DNA from: Polycyclovorans sp.
Lineage (GTDB): Bacteria > Pseudomonadota > Gammaproteobacteria > Nevskiales > Nevskiaceae
Assembly (NCBI GenBank): GCA_002706265.1
Contig: PAKU01000037.1
Location: 157,732 to 221,731, forward strand
Direction: 5' to 3'
DNA length: 64,000 nt
Shown here: positions 1-10,102 of the stretch, in pieces
How the letters are laid out: every line of letters begins with the position of its first letter
How positions within the stretch are numbered: the stretch's first letter is position 1
Position numbers and translations under genes: made by a program
The notes under the pieces: generated by a model
Told to the model about the DNA's origin: nothing
What the model saw: only the letters and a program-made list of their open reading frames with translations
Database searches by the model: none

Positions 1-422
1 CACGCCGGTCACGTGGGCATCGGGGCGTTCTAGGGTCAGCGCGAGTGCGATCACGCCGCTGCCGGTGCCCAGATCGGCGACCCGTGGCGATGCCAGCGGC
101 TTCAGCCATTCCAGCGCCCACTCCACCAGCAGTTCGGTTTCGGGCCGCGGCACGAGCACCGCCGAATTCACCGCCACGCTGAAGGTCCAGAAGCCTTTTT
201 CGCCCGTGAGGTAGGCCACCGGCTCGCCTTTGGCGCGGCGGGTGATCAGGGCCTTGAAGCGATCGAGATCGCCTTGCGGCAGCGGGTGATCGAGTCGGGT
301 GAACAGCTGCGCCCGCGAGTAGCCCAGCAGGTGTGCGAGCAACCATTCGGCGTCCTGCCGTGGGCTGTCGCTGACGGCCTGCAAGCGGCCGATGGCGTCC
401 GCGATGGCGAGGGCCAGGGTCA

Positions 423-423
<1 letters not shown>
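1..423 (-). CDS. prmC: PrmC/HemK peptide chain release factor N5-glutamine methyltransferase (partial, N-terminal 141 residues)
   Basis: This enzyme methylates the glutamine of the GGQ motif in release factors RF1 and RF2, using S-adenosylmethionine. The reading frame opens with MTLALAIADAIGRL, continues through the helical N-terminal domain, and reaches GEPVAYLTGEKGFW and VPRPETE. The SAM-binding glycine-rich motif DLGTGSGVIAL follows at about residues 120-130. The catalytic NPPY motif lies beyond the window edge, so the gene is truncated by the window and not by mutation. Its ATG overlaps the prfA stop codon by one base (TGATG), which implies translational coupling. The order hemA-prfA-prmC places the enzyme directly after its substrate, as in many gammaproteobacteria. 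Confidence 0.95.
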
Positions 424-1508
<1,085 letters not shown>

Positions 1509-1561
1509 TTCGGGTCCTGAAGGGGGTGCGGAAGGCGGCGTGCTGAAGGCATTGAGCCTCG

Positions 1562-2854
1562 CTAAGCCTCGCGATCCGTTCCTTCATCGACGGGCGGCAG
1601 GCGCCCGCCATCCAGCGCGAACAGTCGCCGCGTGGCATCGAGCAACAGCGACTGCTCGATGCGACTGGCGCGCCCCAGCCGCGACACCGGGGCATGCAGC
1701 AACTTGTTGGTGAGGCTGTCGGCCAGATAGCGCAGCACCTGGTCGGCAGGCTCGCCGCCGTCGAGACGGCGCAGGGCCTTGGCCAGCACTTCATCGCGCT
1801 GCCGCGCGGCGTTGTCGCGCAGCGCACGCAGCGTGTCGCCGGCGTCGCGGGCATCCAGCCAGTGCACGAACACTTGCGCCTGTTCGGTGATCAGGGCCTT
1901 GGCCTGCAGGGCGGCGCCTTCACGCAGCTTCATGTTTTCGGCCACCACATGACGCAGATCGTCAATGGTGTAAAGGTAAACGTCAGGCAAGTCGCCGATG
2001 CGCGGTTCGATGTCGCGCGGCACGGCAAGGTCGATCATGAACACCGGTTTGCGGCGCCGCTGCTTCACCGCCTGGCGCATGGCGTCGTAGCGGATGACCG
2101 CATCGCGTGCGGCGGTGGACGACACCACCAGATCGGCACCGGGCAGCGCCTGGGCAAGGCCGTCCAGCGTGATGGCCGTGCCGCCGATCTCGGCCGCCAG
2201 CGCGTAGGCGCGCTCCAGGCTGCGGTTGGCGACGATGATCTGCTTGACGCCCTGCTGCTGCAGGTAACGGCCGACCAGGGTGATCATTTCGCCCGCACCG
2301 ACCAGCAAGGCGGTCTGCTGGCTCAGGTCTTCATAGATGCGCTTGGCCATCTGCACCGAGGCGTAGGCCACCGACACCGGATGCGCGCCAATGTCGGTCT
2401 GGCTGCGCACCTGCTTGGCCACCGCAAAGGCGTGTTGAAACAGGCGCGACAGCACCGGTCCCAGGCTGGCGGCCTCGTTGGCAATGGCGAAACTCTGTTT
2501 CATCTGGCCCAGAATCTGTGGCTCGCCCAAGACCATGGAGTCGAGCCCGGCGGCCACCGCAAGGGTGTGCTCGACGCATTTCTGGTCGATGTGCCGATAG
2601 ACGTGCTGCGGATGCAAGGGCGCCACGCTGCGGTCGCCCTGCCACCAGGCAAGCAACGCCCCCTCACTGAGGCGCGGGCTCACCACCATGATTTCGGTGC
2701 GGTTGCAGGTTGAGAGAATGGCGGCCTCGTCGACCCCCTCAAGCGCGCGCAGACGCGCAAGTGCGTCGGGCAGGTCGGCCTCGGCAAACGCCATGCGCTC
2801 GCGCAGCTCGATCGGGGTGGTGTGGTGACTCAACCCCAGCGTCATCAGGGGCAT
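1562..2854 (-). CDS. hemA: Glutamyl-tRNA reductase
   Basis: HemA reduces glutamyl-tRNA(Glu) with NADPH to glutamate-1-semialdehyde, the first committed step of C5-pathway haem synthesis. Translation from ATG 2854 gives 430 residues beginning [14 protein letters not shown], close to the family length of about 420. An alternative ATG lies at 2845; the frame stays open further upstream but without family similarity. Diagnostic motifs are the nucleophilic cysteine in LSTCNRTEI, the substrate-binding [17 protein letters not shown], and the NADPH Rossmann motif LVGAGEM at about residue 190. The gene is divergent from the TPR-lipoprotein/lolB operon across 185 bases, the arrangement also seen in Pseudomonas. 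It heads a hemA-prfA-prmC operon. Confidence 0.97.
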   Translation of the reverse strand: MPLMTLGLSHHTTPIELRERMAFAEADLPDALARLRALEGVDEAAILSTCNRTEIMVVSPRLSEGALLAWWQGDRSVAPLHPQHVYRHIDQKCVEHTLAVAAGLDSMVLGEPQILGQMKQSFAIANEAASLGPVLSRLFQHAFAVAKQVRSQTDIGAHPVSVAYASVQMAKRIYEDLSQQTALLVGAGEMITLVGRYLQQQGVKQIIVANRSLERAYALAAEIGGTAITLDGLAQALPGADLVVSSTAARDAVIRYDAMRQAVKQRRRKPVFMIDLAVPRDIEPRIGDLPDVYLYTIDDLRHVVAENMKLREGAALQAKALITEQAQVFVHWLDARDAGDTLRALRDNAARQRDEVLAKALRRLDGGEPADQVLRYLADSLTNKLLHAPVSRLGRASRIEQSLLLDATRRLFALDGGRLPPVDEGTDREA

Positions 2855-3039
2855 GCTGCATCCCGAACGCGGCGAGGCGAGTGAAAAGAAGGCGTCATGT
2901 CGTGATTTTCCGGCATGGCACCCGCAACAACAAGCCAGCACGCCGGGCAGGCCGCGGGCAGACGCGAAGCCCCGTGCCATACCGACTTGCCGTAGCCCGG
3001 TTACGCTGTCAACCATTCCGCGTGGAGGGCAATCTGGTA

Positions 3040-4824
3040 ATGCATCAACTTTGGACGGGCGTACCTGGGCTGGCGCTGTGCGGCGCTCTGGCGCTCGGTG
3101 GCTGCGCGACCGGTGCCCGCGCACCGGAACGCACCCACATCGAGCCCGATCTTGCGCCGGTTACCACCCCCACCGACGCCGTGCCGCTGGCCGACACAAG
3201 CCCGGCGCGGCAGCCCCAGCCCATCGACAGGCAGGCGGCAGCCACCTATCACATCCTGGTCGGTGAACTGGCCGTGCGACGCAACCAGACCGAAGTCGCG
3301 GCGCGGGCGTTTCTGGCGGCGCTGCGATCGGTTCCCGATCTTGATCTGGCCATGCGCGCCACCCAGTTGGCGCTGCAGGCCGGCGATGACGTGGCCGCGC
3401 TCGAGGCCGCGAACATCTGGTTGCAACTCGACCCTAACGACGGTGACGCGCGCGAGGTCATCCTCCGGGTTCATCTGATCAACGACCGGGTGGACGAAGC
3501 CCTGCCCCAGGCCCTGGCCGTGGTCGATGGCCATGCGGCCGGTGCCGAAGAAGGCTTCCGCCATCTGGGGCTGCTGTTGGCGCGGGTGCCGGCGCGGCTG
3601 GGGCCTTCGGCGTTGGCGCTGATGGAGCGGGTGCGTGACCGGCGTATCGACCGCGCCGGCAGCGCCCTCGCCTACGGCGGCCTGGCGCTGCGCTTCGACG
3701 CGCTGGACGTGGCTGAAAAGGCCGCGCGCGAGGCAATCGCCGAGAACCCGGACGACCCTGCGGGCACGCTGTTGCTGGCGGGCATCAAGGTGCGTCGCGG
3801 CGACATCGACCCGGCGCTGGCGCTGGCCGAGCAGGCCTTTCGCTCCCAGCCCCGGGTGACCCGCGGCGACCTGCGCATGAGTTTTGCCCGCATCCTGCTC
3901 GAAGCCGGTGCCGTCGAACCCGCCGCCGGTCTGCTGGAAACCGCCATCAAAGATGATCCCGACCTGGTCGACGCCCGCTACATGCTGGGGGCCATTGCCA
4001 TGCAGAACGAGGAATGGCCCGCCGCCGAACGCTGGTTCAAATCCCTGATCGGCACCACCCGCCAGCAGGAGGCGCTGATGCAGCTGGGGCAGCTCGCCCA
4101 GCAGGACGGACGCTACGAAGAGGCCCTGGGCTACTACTCGGGCATCGACCGTGGTCCCGCCGCCTTCGATGCCTTGACGCGCAGCGCGGTGGTCATGGCG
4201 CATCTGGGCCGCCTCGACGACGCACGCCAACTGTTGCAGCGCGTCCGTGACGAACTGCCGCAGGCCGAGCAGCAACTGATCATGATCGAGGTCGAACTGC
4301 TGGTCGATGCCGGCGATCATTCTGCGGCGCAGCAGCTGCTCACCGACGCGGTCGAGGCCTCGCCCGACGACGCCGACCTGCGCTACGCCCGCGCGCTGAC
4401 GTACGAACGGGCGGGCGACATCCGCAGCGCCGAGGCCGACCTGCGCCACGTGCTCGAACAGAACCAGAACGATGCACGCGCACTCAATGCCTTGGGCTAC
4501 ATGCTGGTGCTTGAGGGGAACAATCTCGATGAAGCCCGTGACCTGATCGACCGTGCTCTGGTGATCGAACCCGAAGATCCGGCAATCATGGACTCCAAGG
4601 GCTGGCTGCTGTTCAAGCAGGGCGACCCGGCCGCTGCCCTGCCCTGGCTGCAGCGTGCCTACACCGCCTTTCCCGACCCCGAAGTGGCGGCGCATCTGGG
4701 TGAGGTGCTGTGGGTGTTGGGGCGTCAAAACGAGGCGCATCAGATCTGGAATGCGGCGCTGGTCTCCGATGCCGCCCACCCGGTGCTCACACAGACGCTG
4801 CAGCGGCTTGTGCCGGAAAAATGA
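3040..4824 (+). CDS. TPR-repeat outer-envelope lipoprotein upstream of lolB
   Basis: The predicted lipoprotein has 594 residues. From ATG 3040 the N-terminus is hydrophobic and ends in the lipobox ALGGC, giving Cys22 as the lipidation site. The rest is alpha-helical and consists of tetratricopeptide-like repeats, for example ALRYA, ALNALGYMLV and DSKGWLLFKQGDPAAALPWL in the C-terminal half. The start is chosen because GGAGGG lies 10 bases upstream and because it exposes the signal sequence; a longer open frame to 2710 has no such features. The stop overlaps the lolB ATG (ATGA). The same TPR gene sits between hemA and lolB in Pseudomonas. The molecular role is not established; a scaffold in envelope assembly is an inference. 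Confidence 0.88.
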   Translation: MHQLWTGVPGLALCGALALGGCATGARAPERTHIEPDLAPVTTPTDAVPLADTSPARQPQPIDRQAAATYHILVGELAVRRNQTEVAARAFLAALRSVPDLDLAMRATQLALQAGDDVAALEAANIWLQLDPNDGDAREVILRVHLINDRVDEALPQALAVVDGHAAGAEEGFRHLGLLLARVPARLGPSALALMERVRDRRIDRAGSALAYGGLALRFDALDVAEKAAREAIAENPDDPAGTLLLAGIKVRRGDIDPALALAEQAFRSQPRVTRGDLRMSFARILLEAGAVEPAAGLLETAIKDDPDLVDARYMLGAIAMQNEEWPAAERWFKSLIGTTRQQEALMQLGQLAQQDGRYEEALGYYSGIDRGPAAFDALTRSAVVMAHLGRLDDARQLLQRVRDELPQAEQQLIMIEVELLVDAGDHSAAQQLLTDAVEASPDDADLRYARALTYERAGDIRSAEADLRHVLEQNQNDARALNALGYMLVLEGNNLDEARDLIDRALVIEPEDPAIMDSKGWLLFKQGDPAAALPWLQRAYTAFPDPEVAAHLGEVLWVLGRQNEAHQIWNAALVSDAAHPVLTQTLQRLVPEK

Positions 4825-5444
4825 CCGCGCGCCGTTTGCGACGGGGCCTGGCGTTGAGCGCGCTGCTGCTGCTCAGCGCCTGCGCCACGCGCCCGCCGGT
4901 GCCGGCAGCCGATGCCCGCGCGGTTGATCGCGAAACCCGGCTGAACCGCTGGGCCGAGCATCGCCAGGCCCTTGACGCGTGGGCGCAGTTTCAGCTTGAG
5001 GGGCGCGTGGCCGCCTCCGGCCAGGCGCTGAGCGCGCGGCTGCGCTGGGTGCAGCGCGCCGACCGGCAGTTCGATCTGTGGTTGAGCGGCCCGATTGGCA
5101 TCGGAGCCGTGCGCCTGAGCGGGACGCCGGACCGGGTCGAGATACGGGCGCGTCGCGAAACCTGGACCAGCACCGAGCCTGAGGCCGATCTCACCGCCCT
5201 GCTCGGCTGGTCGCCGCCGCTGACCGCCTTGCCCTATTGGGCACGCGGCCTGCCCGAGCCCGGCGTGGCGGTGCGCTTCCACCTCGACGCCGCCGGGCGC
5301 ATCACGCAACTGGAACAGGCGGGGTGGACCATGACCGTGGTCGGCTACGGTGATACGACGCCCGCTTTGCCCACCCGGATCGAGTGGCAACGCGATGCGC
5401 AAACCGTCACGCTGATCAGCGACCGTTGGCAACGCACGCCATAA
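4821..5444 (+). CDS. lolB: Outer-membrane lipoprotein receptor LolB
   Basis: LolB accepts lipoproteins from the periplasmic carrier LolA and inserts them in the outer membrane. The protein has 207 residues, the usual size. The N-terminus MTARRLRRGL is followed by a hydrophobic stretch and lipobox LLSAC, so Cys21 should be lipidated. The remaining sequence shows the LolB beta-barrel pattern, with WAEHRQALDAWAQFQLEGRVA near the N-terminus and GWTMTVVGYGD in the C-terminal half. The start overlaps the preceding TPR lipoprotein by four bases (ATGA). ispE follows 51 bases downstream, as in most gammaproteobacteria, which supports the call beyond the modest sequence conservation of the family. Confidence 0.93.
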   Translation: MTARRLRRGLALSALLLLSACATRPPVPAADARAVDRETRLNRWAEHRQALDAWAQFQLEGRVAASGQALSARLRWVQRADRQFDLWLSGPIGIGAVRLSGTPDRVEIRARRETWTSTEPEADLTALLGWSPPLTALPYWARGLPEPGVAVRFHLDAAGRITQLEQAGWTMTVVGYGDTTPALPTRIEWQRDAQTVTLISDRWQRTP

Positions 5445-5495
5445 TCCGCACCCGTTTCGGCGCCGCCGCAGACGCGCTGGCCCACCTGCACCACG

Positions 5496-6365
5496 TTGAC
5501 GCCCTTGACCGACCATCCATTTTCCGCCCGGTTCATCTGGCCCGCTCCGGCCAAGTTGAACCACTTTCTGCATGTCACCGGCCAGCGCGACGACGGCTAT
5601 CACAGCTTGCAGACCGTGTTTCAGTTCATCGATCTGCAGGACGAACTGGTGTTCACCGCCCGCGGTGATGGCCAGATCCGGCTGCTCAATGCCCCTGCAG
5701 GGTTGCAGGGCGACGACAACCTCATCCTGCGGGCGGCGCGACTGATTCAGCGCATGAGCGGCGCGCCCATCGGCGCCGACATTCATCTGACCAAGCGCAT
5801 CCCCGTGGGCGGCGGTCTGGGGGGTGGCTCCAGCAACGCCGCGACCACGCTGGTGGCCTTGAACCGCCTTTGGAATCTCGGCTTTCCGCTGGATGAGCTG
5901 GCCGGCTACGGCGCCATGTTGGGGGCCGACGTGCCCGTCTTCGTGCGCGGCAGGGCGGCATGGGGCGAAGGCATCGGGGACCGGCTCACGCCCATGGCCC
6001 TGCCCGAGCAACCGGTGGTGCTGGTCATCCCGCCGGTGTCGGTTTCGACGGCCAGCATCTTCAATGACCCGGAACTGCCCCGCGATCACGCGCGGGTCGA
6101 GTGGGACGATTTCTGGGCGGGCCGATGCGGCAACGATTGCGAGGCAGTGGTCTGCCGCCGACACCCGGAGGTCGCCGAGGCCCTGGCCGCCCTGCGCACG
6201 CACGGACCGGCCAGACTGTCGGGCACCGGCGCGGCCGTGTTCCTGCCCTGCGACTCGCAGGCGGCGGCGCAGGCGGTACTCGACCAATTGCCAAAAAACT
6301 GGACGAAACGTGTGGTGCAGGGGCTGAATCATTCGCCACTCGCCGCTATACTGCGCGGGCTTTAG
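5496..6365 (+). CDS. ispE: 4-diphosphocytidyl-2-C-methyl-D-erythritol kinase
   Basis: IspE phosphorylates CDP-methylerythritol with ATP in the MEP isoprenoid pathway. The protein has 289 residues and is a GHMP kinase: the substrate region is WPAPAKLNHFLHVTG, the ATP-binding glycine/serine loop is PVGGGLGGGSSNAATTL at about residue 105, and the third GHMP motif is ARLSGTGAAVFL near residue 250. No ATG precedes the conserved WPAPAKLN motif in this frame. The TTG at 5496 is the leftmost start, with a second TTG at 5505, and neither has a clear ribosome-binding site. The start is therefore uncertain by a few residues. The gene lies between lolB and tRNA-Gln/prs, a conserved order. Confidence 0.95.
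   Translation: MTPLTDHPFSARFIWPAPAKLNHFLHVTGQRDDGYHSLQTVFQFIDLQDELVFTARGDGQIRLLNAPAGLQGDDNLILRAARLIQRMSGAPIGADIHLTKRIPVGGGLGGGSSNAATTLVALNRLWNLGFPLDELAGYGAMLGADVPVFVRGRAAWGEGIGDRLTPMALPEQPVVLVIPPVSVSTASIFNDPELPRDHARVEWDDFWAGRCGNDCEAVVCRRHPEVAEALAALRTHGPARLSGTGAAVFLPCDSQAAAQAVLDQLPKNWTKRVVQGLNHSPLAAILRGL
6347..6352 (+). promoter_or_regulatory. Candidate -10 element of the tRNA-Gln promoter
   Basis: TATACT lies inside the end of ispE, about 37 bases before the mature tRNA-Gln. It is followed by the GC-rich stretch GCGCGGGC, the kind of discriminator found at stable-RNA promoters under stringent control. A -35 match at 17-base spacing is weak (CTGAAT). This is an inference from motif and position only. 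Confidence 0.4.
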
Positions 6366-6388
6366 CGCAGCACATCAGCGAACCGTGT

Positions 6389-6463
6389 TGGGGCGTCGCC
6401 AAGTGGTAAGGCAGCGGGTTTTGATCCCGCCATTCGGTGGTTCGAATCCATCCGCCCCAGCCA
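6389..6463 (+). tRNA. tRNA-Gln (anticodon TTG)
   Basis: The 75-base sequence folds as a complete cloverleaf. The acceptor arms TGGGGCG and CGCCCCA pair, with discriminator G and an encoded CCA end. The anticodon stem GCGGG/CCCGC encloses loop TTTTGAT with anticodon TTG at 6421-6423. The T-loop is GTTCGAATCC. The U1-A72 closing pair is typical of bacterial tRNA-Gln and resembles E. coli glnU. It lies between ispE and prs, as in Pseudomonas. Degenerate copies of its 3' half follow immediately downstream. Confidence 0.97.
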
Positions 6464-6665
6464 ACAGTTTTGAAGCATCGTCACGGCGAAAGCGGGTTTT
6501 GATCCCGAACCCGGTCAATGGGTTCGAATCCATCCGCCCCAGCCAACATTTTTGAAGGGCAGTCACGGCGGCAGCCATTTTGTTAAGCGTAATGCCACGG
6601 CGATAGTCTTTATTTTTTGTAGCGTAGTGACGGCGACAGCGGGTTTTGAGCCCGACTCCAGTCGA
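6464..6665 (+). repeat. Degenerate tandem copies of the tRNA-Gln 3' half
   Basis: This stretch, part of the 327-base interval between tRNA-Gln and prs, holds decaying repeats derived from the tRNA. At 6491-6545 the anticodon arm (AGCGGGTTTTGATCCCG) and then the T arm, acceptor 3' strand and CCA recur; 6521-6548 matches 6439-6466 exactly for 28 bases. The 5' acceptor strand and D arm are absent, so it cannot fold as a tRNA. Weaker copies of the anticodon-arm start occur near 6573 and at 6638-6654. Each is preceded by a short spacer ending near CACGGCG or GACGGCG (6482, 6564, 6595, 6628). The small open frames here that read GADGFEP on the minus strand are tRNA artefacts. Confidence 0.85.
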
Positions 6666-6790
6666 TCTGCCGATCTTGATTTCGAAATACCCCAGTCGGC
6701 CGTGCTGATCCGACTTTCGCGTCCCTGAGCACCCGCCGCGCTGGCGAGTCGCCTCTTGGGCTGATCCAACATCGATTGCCGCGAGCCCCC

Positions 6791-7744
6791 ATGGTCGATA
6801 CAAAGTTGACGCTGTTTTCAGGTAATGCCCATCCCAAGCTTGCCAAGGACATCGCCAACTATCTGAAAATGCCGCTAGGCCAGGCCATGGTCGGTCGTTT
6901 TTCAGATGGTGAAGTGCAGATCGAAATTCTTGAAAACGTCCGCGGTCGCGACGTTTTCGTCATTCAGCCCACCTGCGCGCCCACCAACGACAACATCGTC
7001 GAGCTGCTGATGATGCTCGACGCCCTGAAACGCGCCTCGGCCGGCCGCATCTGTGCGGTCATTCCCTACTTCGGCTACGCCCGTCAGGACCGCCGCCCGC
7101 GCAGTTCACGCGTGCCCATTTCGGCCAAGGTGGTCGCCGACCTGATTGGCGAATGTGGCGCCGACCGGGTGCTCACCGTCGATCTGCACGCCGACCAGAT
7201 TCAGGGGTTTTTCGACATTCCCGTGGACAACGTCTACGCCAGCCCGGTGCTGCTGGGCGACATCTGGCGGCAGAAATACGACAACCTGATGGTGGTGTCA
7301 CCCGACGTGGGGGGCGTGGTCCGCGCCCGCGCCGTGGCCAAGCGCCTCGATGACGCCGACCTGGCGATCATCGACAAACGCCGCCCACGCGCCAACGAGT
7401 CGCGCGTGATGAACATTATTGGTGACGTCTCGGGCCGCACCTGCGTGCTGGTCGACGACATGGCCGACACCGCCGGCACGCTGTGCAAGGCCGCAACCGC
7501 GCTCAAGGAACATGGCGCCATCCGCGTTGTGGCCTACGTGACGCACGCGATCCTGTCAGGGCCGGCCGTCAGCAACATCAACAGCTCGGAACTGGATGAA
7601 CTGGTGGTCACCGACTCCATTCCCCTGGCGCCCCACGCTGCGGCCTGCGCGAAAATCCGGCAGTTGTCGATCGGCTCGTTGCTGGCCGAAACCATCCGCC
7701 GCGTGTCGGCGGAGGAATCGGTGTCGTCGCTCTACACAGACTGA
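6791..7744 (+). CDS. prs: Ribose-phosphate pyrophosphokinase (PRPP synthetase)
   Basis: Prs makes phosphoribosyl pyrophosphate from ribose-5-phosphate and ATP for nucleotide, NAD, histidine and tryptophan synthesis. From ATG 6791 the protein has 317 residues and starts [18 protein letters not shown], aligning with the family N-terminus; a TTG at 6776 would add five residues without support. Motifs visible are the ATP-binding flexible-loop sequence [12 protein letters not shown], the divalent-cation site [13 protein letters not shown] at about residue 125, and the PRPP loop [13 protein letters not shown] at about residue 218. It follows ispE and tRNA-Gln as in Pseudomonas, but the usual downstream rplY and pth are not present. 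Confidence 0.97.
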   Translation: MVDTKLTLFSGNAHPKLAKDIANYLKMPLGQAMVGRFSDGEVQIEILENVRGRDVFVIQPTCAPTNDNIVELLMMLDALKRASAGRICAVIPYFGYARQDRRPRSSRVPISAKVVADLIGECGADRVLTVDLHADQIQGFFDIPVDNVYASPVLLGDIWRQKYDNLMVVSPDVGGVVRARAVAKRLDDADLAIIDKRRPRANESRVMNIIGDVSGRTCVLVDDMADTAGTLCKAATALKEHGAIRVVAYVTHAILSGPAVSNINSSELDELVVTDSIPLAPHAAACAKIRQLSIGSLLAETIRRVSAEESVSSLYTD

Positions 7745-7853
7745 GCCTGACGACTGCCACCGACGACCCCCGCGGCCATCTGAAGGATTCTGAAAGATCA
7801 GGCCCAGGGCGTAGGTGATGTGCCGTTCAGGGGCGGCCGGTTCGGGACGACGA

Positions 7854-8879
7854 TCAGCCGAGAATCTTCGCCACGGCCGGTGAGGCGTAAAAATCCCCCA
7901 GCTCACGCTCGATCAGCGGCCGCAGCATCTTTTTCTTTTTCAGGGTCTTGATCACCGGCGGTGCGAAGCGCAGCGCCTCGGCGAGCATCATGTCCTGGGT
8001 GATGCCCAGATCATCGAGCAGCGCCGCCAGCGTGCTGTCGTTGTACTGGGCAAAGAAGCTGTCAATGCCGGTGTCGAGCAGCCCGCCATACACGGCTGTG
8101 GTGCGCAGGTCGCCCCAGTAGGCGTAGATGAGGACGAAAATGTCTTCGATGTCGGGCTGGGTAACGTCGTCCCGCAGGGCGCGGATCGGCAAGCGCTTGA
8201 TGTCGTGCCAGATTTCCATGCCCATGCTGCGCAGGGTTTCGGTGTCGAGCCTGGCCAGCAGCAGGTCGGCAGAGCGCTCGGAGGTGCCCTCGATGGTCCT
8301 GGCGATGTATTTGCGCAGGCCGCCTTCCATGGTGCTCTCAAGGTCAGGCTTGGCGCGGGCCAGCACCGACTTGCCGAGCTTCATCATCGATCCCGCACCC
8401 GGGATCTTGTTGGCAACCTCGCCTTGGGTGGTCAGGTAATCGCGGATGCCGCGATACAGCAGGTCGGATGCGAAGGTTTTGTAGAACGGGCTGGCCAGAA
8501 TGGCGTGGACCAGCTTGGCGCGCAGCGATTCGAATTCCAGCGCCTTGTCGAGCATGTCGATGTAGTGCGATTCCGGCAGCACGTCCTGCAGTCTGGCGTC
8601 ATCCAGCGCGGGGGTGTCGTAGAGGTCGTTGGCGATGCCGCGCACCAGTTCGGGCAGCCCGCCCTTCAGCGTCAGCTCGACCGCGTACGTGCGTGCGGTT
8701 TTCTTGACGTGACCGGCGGTGACCACGTCCTTGAGCTTGAGGCGCTCGAAGTCCTTGAGAATTGCCGCAAGCGTCCGGCGGATGCGCGCTTCCAGCGTCT
8801 CCGGGTCTGACAGCGTGTGTTCCCACCAATCGACATGGGCATCGAGCAGCTTCTTGGCGAGGGGAGGCAGCGTGCTCAT
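7854..8879 (-). CDS. Conserved-looking protein of unknown function
   Basis: I do not recognise this 341-residue protein. It is rich in charged and helical sequence, starts MSTLPPLAKKLLDAHVDWW, and ends with a lysine-rich segment TLKKKKMLRPLIERELGDFY. There is no signal peptide and no obvious membrane segment apart from a short moderately hydrophobic stretch near GAGSMMKLGKSVL. The composition and codon use match neighbouring genes, and the frame is long and uninterrupted, so it is very likely real. The ATG at 8879 follows the weak ribosome-binding site CCGGAG about 5 bases upstream. It faces prs and stands in the place where rplY and pth would be expected, with 110 featureless bases between. 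Confidence 0.8.
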   Translation of the reverse strand: MSTLPPLAKKLLDAHVDWWEHTLSDPETLEARIRRTLAAILKDFERLKLKDVVTAGHVKKTARTYAVELTLKGGLPELVRGIANDLYDTPALDDARLQDVLPESHYIDMLDKALEFESLRAKLVHAILASPFYKTFASDLLYRGIRDYLTTQGEVANKIPGAGSMMKLGKSVLARAKPDLESTMEGGLRKYIARTIEGTSERSADLLLARLDTETLRSMGMEIWHDIKRLPIRALRDDVTQPDIEDIFVLIYAYWGDLRTTAVYGGLLDTGIDSFFAQYNDSTLAALLDDLGITQDMMLAEALRFAPPVIKTLKKKKMLRPLIERELGDFYASPAVAKILG

Positions 8880-9045
8880 CGGTCAACTCCGGAAAGAATA
8901 GGGAACCCGCATTGACCCCATGCTCGGGCCTTGCGGCACGCGCCGCATTGACCGCAACGCCATCAGCAGGATCGTCGCCGGCCGTTGTTGAATGCGATTG
9001 CGGATGGGGCGCGAAGGCAGCCACAACGAATCACCACGCCAGACA

Positions 9046-9075
9046 GCACAAAGGCCGGTTGCCCGGCCTTTGTGC
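9046..9075 (-). terminator. Terminator downstream of etfA
   Basis: A perfect 13-base-pair stem (GCACAAAGGCCGG with its complement) encloses the loop 9059-9062. It lies 21 bases past the etfA stop. The T-run is modest, with the descending arm ending CCTTTGTGC, but the stem is strong and no other gene intervenes. Confidence 0.75.
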
Positions 9076-9096
9076 ACCACGACGGAACAGCCGGGA

Positions 9097-10032
9097 TCAG
9101 AGCTTGCTCTGCAGCTCGGGCAGAAGGGTGAACAGGTCACCGACCAGGCCAATGTCAGCCACCTCGAAGATCGGCGCGTCGGCATCCTTGTTGATGGCGA
9201 CGATCACCTTGGCGTCCTTGATGCCCGCGAGGTGCTGAATGGCACCGGAGATGCCGCAGGCGATGTAGAGGTCGGGCGCGATGATCTTGCCGGTCTGACC
9301 GACCTGCATGTCGTTGGGCACATAGCCCGAATCCACTGCAGCGCGGGAGGCCCCGACGCCGGCACCAATCTTGTCGGCAAAGTCGAAGATGATCTTGAAG
9401 TTGTCTGACGAGCCCAGCGCGCGCCCACCGGAAACCACCTTGCCGGCGCTCTGCAGGTCGGGGCGGTCCGACTTCTGGGCCTGCAGACCCTGGTAGCGGG
9501 TATGGCTGGGCAGGGTGGCCGACACCGACGCGGCTTCGACGCTGGCGCTGCCGTCTTCAGCAACGGCATCAAACGACGCCAGGCGCACCGTGGCGACGAT
9601 GGTGCCCTCGGGGCATTCCACCGTGGTGATGGCGTTGCCGGCGTAGGTGGGGCGGTCGAAGCTGGTGGCGCTGTGCACGGCCATGATGTCGGACACCTGC
9701 GGCACGCCCAGCAGCGCGGCGACGCGGGGCGCGGTGTCTTTGCCCAGGGCATTGCCGCAGAACAGCACGTGGGTGTACCCGCCCTTCACCAGCGCGACGA
9801 CCTGCGGGGCGAGCACGGCGCCCATCAGGTTGGCGTTGGCGGCGTTGTCCACCGTCAGCGCCTTGGCGGTGCCGTTGATCTTGGCGGCCTGTTCGGCCAC
9901 GGCCTTGGAGTCGTCAGAGAAGACGACGATGTCGACGTCACCGCCGATGGCCTGCGCGACGGCCATCACCTTGGCCACACCGCTGTTGAGTTTGCCGTTT
10001 GCATGATCGGCAACGATCAGAATTTTGCTCAT
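9097..10032 (-). CDS. etfA: Electron transfer flavoprotein, alpha subunit
   Basis: EtfA carries the FAD of the soluble electron-transfer flavoprotein, which takes electrons from acyl-CoA and other dehydrogenases. The protein has 311 residues, the usual length. The C-terminal FAD domain is well preserved: VSGGRALGSSDNFKIIFDFA, then GASRAAVDSGYVPND with the conserved Arg, and the QHLAGIKDAKVIVAINKDA segment. It follows etfB by 70 bases on the same strand, and etfQO lies upstream of both, so a complete route from dehydrogenases to ubiquinone is encoded here. A strong hairpin follows the gene. No acyl-CoA dehydrogenase is present in the window. Confidence 0.97.
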   Translation of the reverse strand: MSKILIVADHANGKLNSGVAKVMAVAQAIGGDVDIVVFSDDSKAVAEQAAKINGTAKALTVDNAANANLMGAVLAPQVVALVKGGYTHVLFCGNALGKDTAPRVAALLGVPQVSDIMAVHSATSFDRPTYAGNAITTVECPEGTIVATVRLASFDAVAEDGSASVEAASVSATLPSHTRYQGLQAQKSDRPDLQSAGKVVSGGRALGSSDNFKIIFDFADKIGAGVGASRAAVDSGYVPNDMQVGQTGKIIAPDLYIACGISGAIQHLAGIKDAKVIVAINKDADAPIFEVADIGLVGDLFTLLPELQSKL

Positions 10033-10102
10033 TGATTACTCCAGTAGCGCAGGGGCGAGTGTTGCTCGGCGGCCCTGCAGAGGGTTCGCAAATACTTGGG
10101 AA

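Noticed and set aside
3001..4779. Long minus-strand open frame (592 codons) opposite the TPR lipoprotein gene
   Set aside because: It is a GC-rich shadow frame without any family motif, fully antisense to a gene with a signal peptide, ribosome-binding site and operon context.
4740..6332. Minus-strand open frame of 530 codons over lolB and ispE
   Set aside because: It spans two well-supported genes on the other strand and reads as low-complexity Gly/Ala/Gln/Arg sequence.
6375..6803. Minus-strand open frame of 142 codons reading GADGFEP and similar
   Set aside because: This is the familiar artefact of translating tRNA genes and their fragments antisense; it arises from the tRNA-Gln copies.
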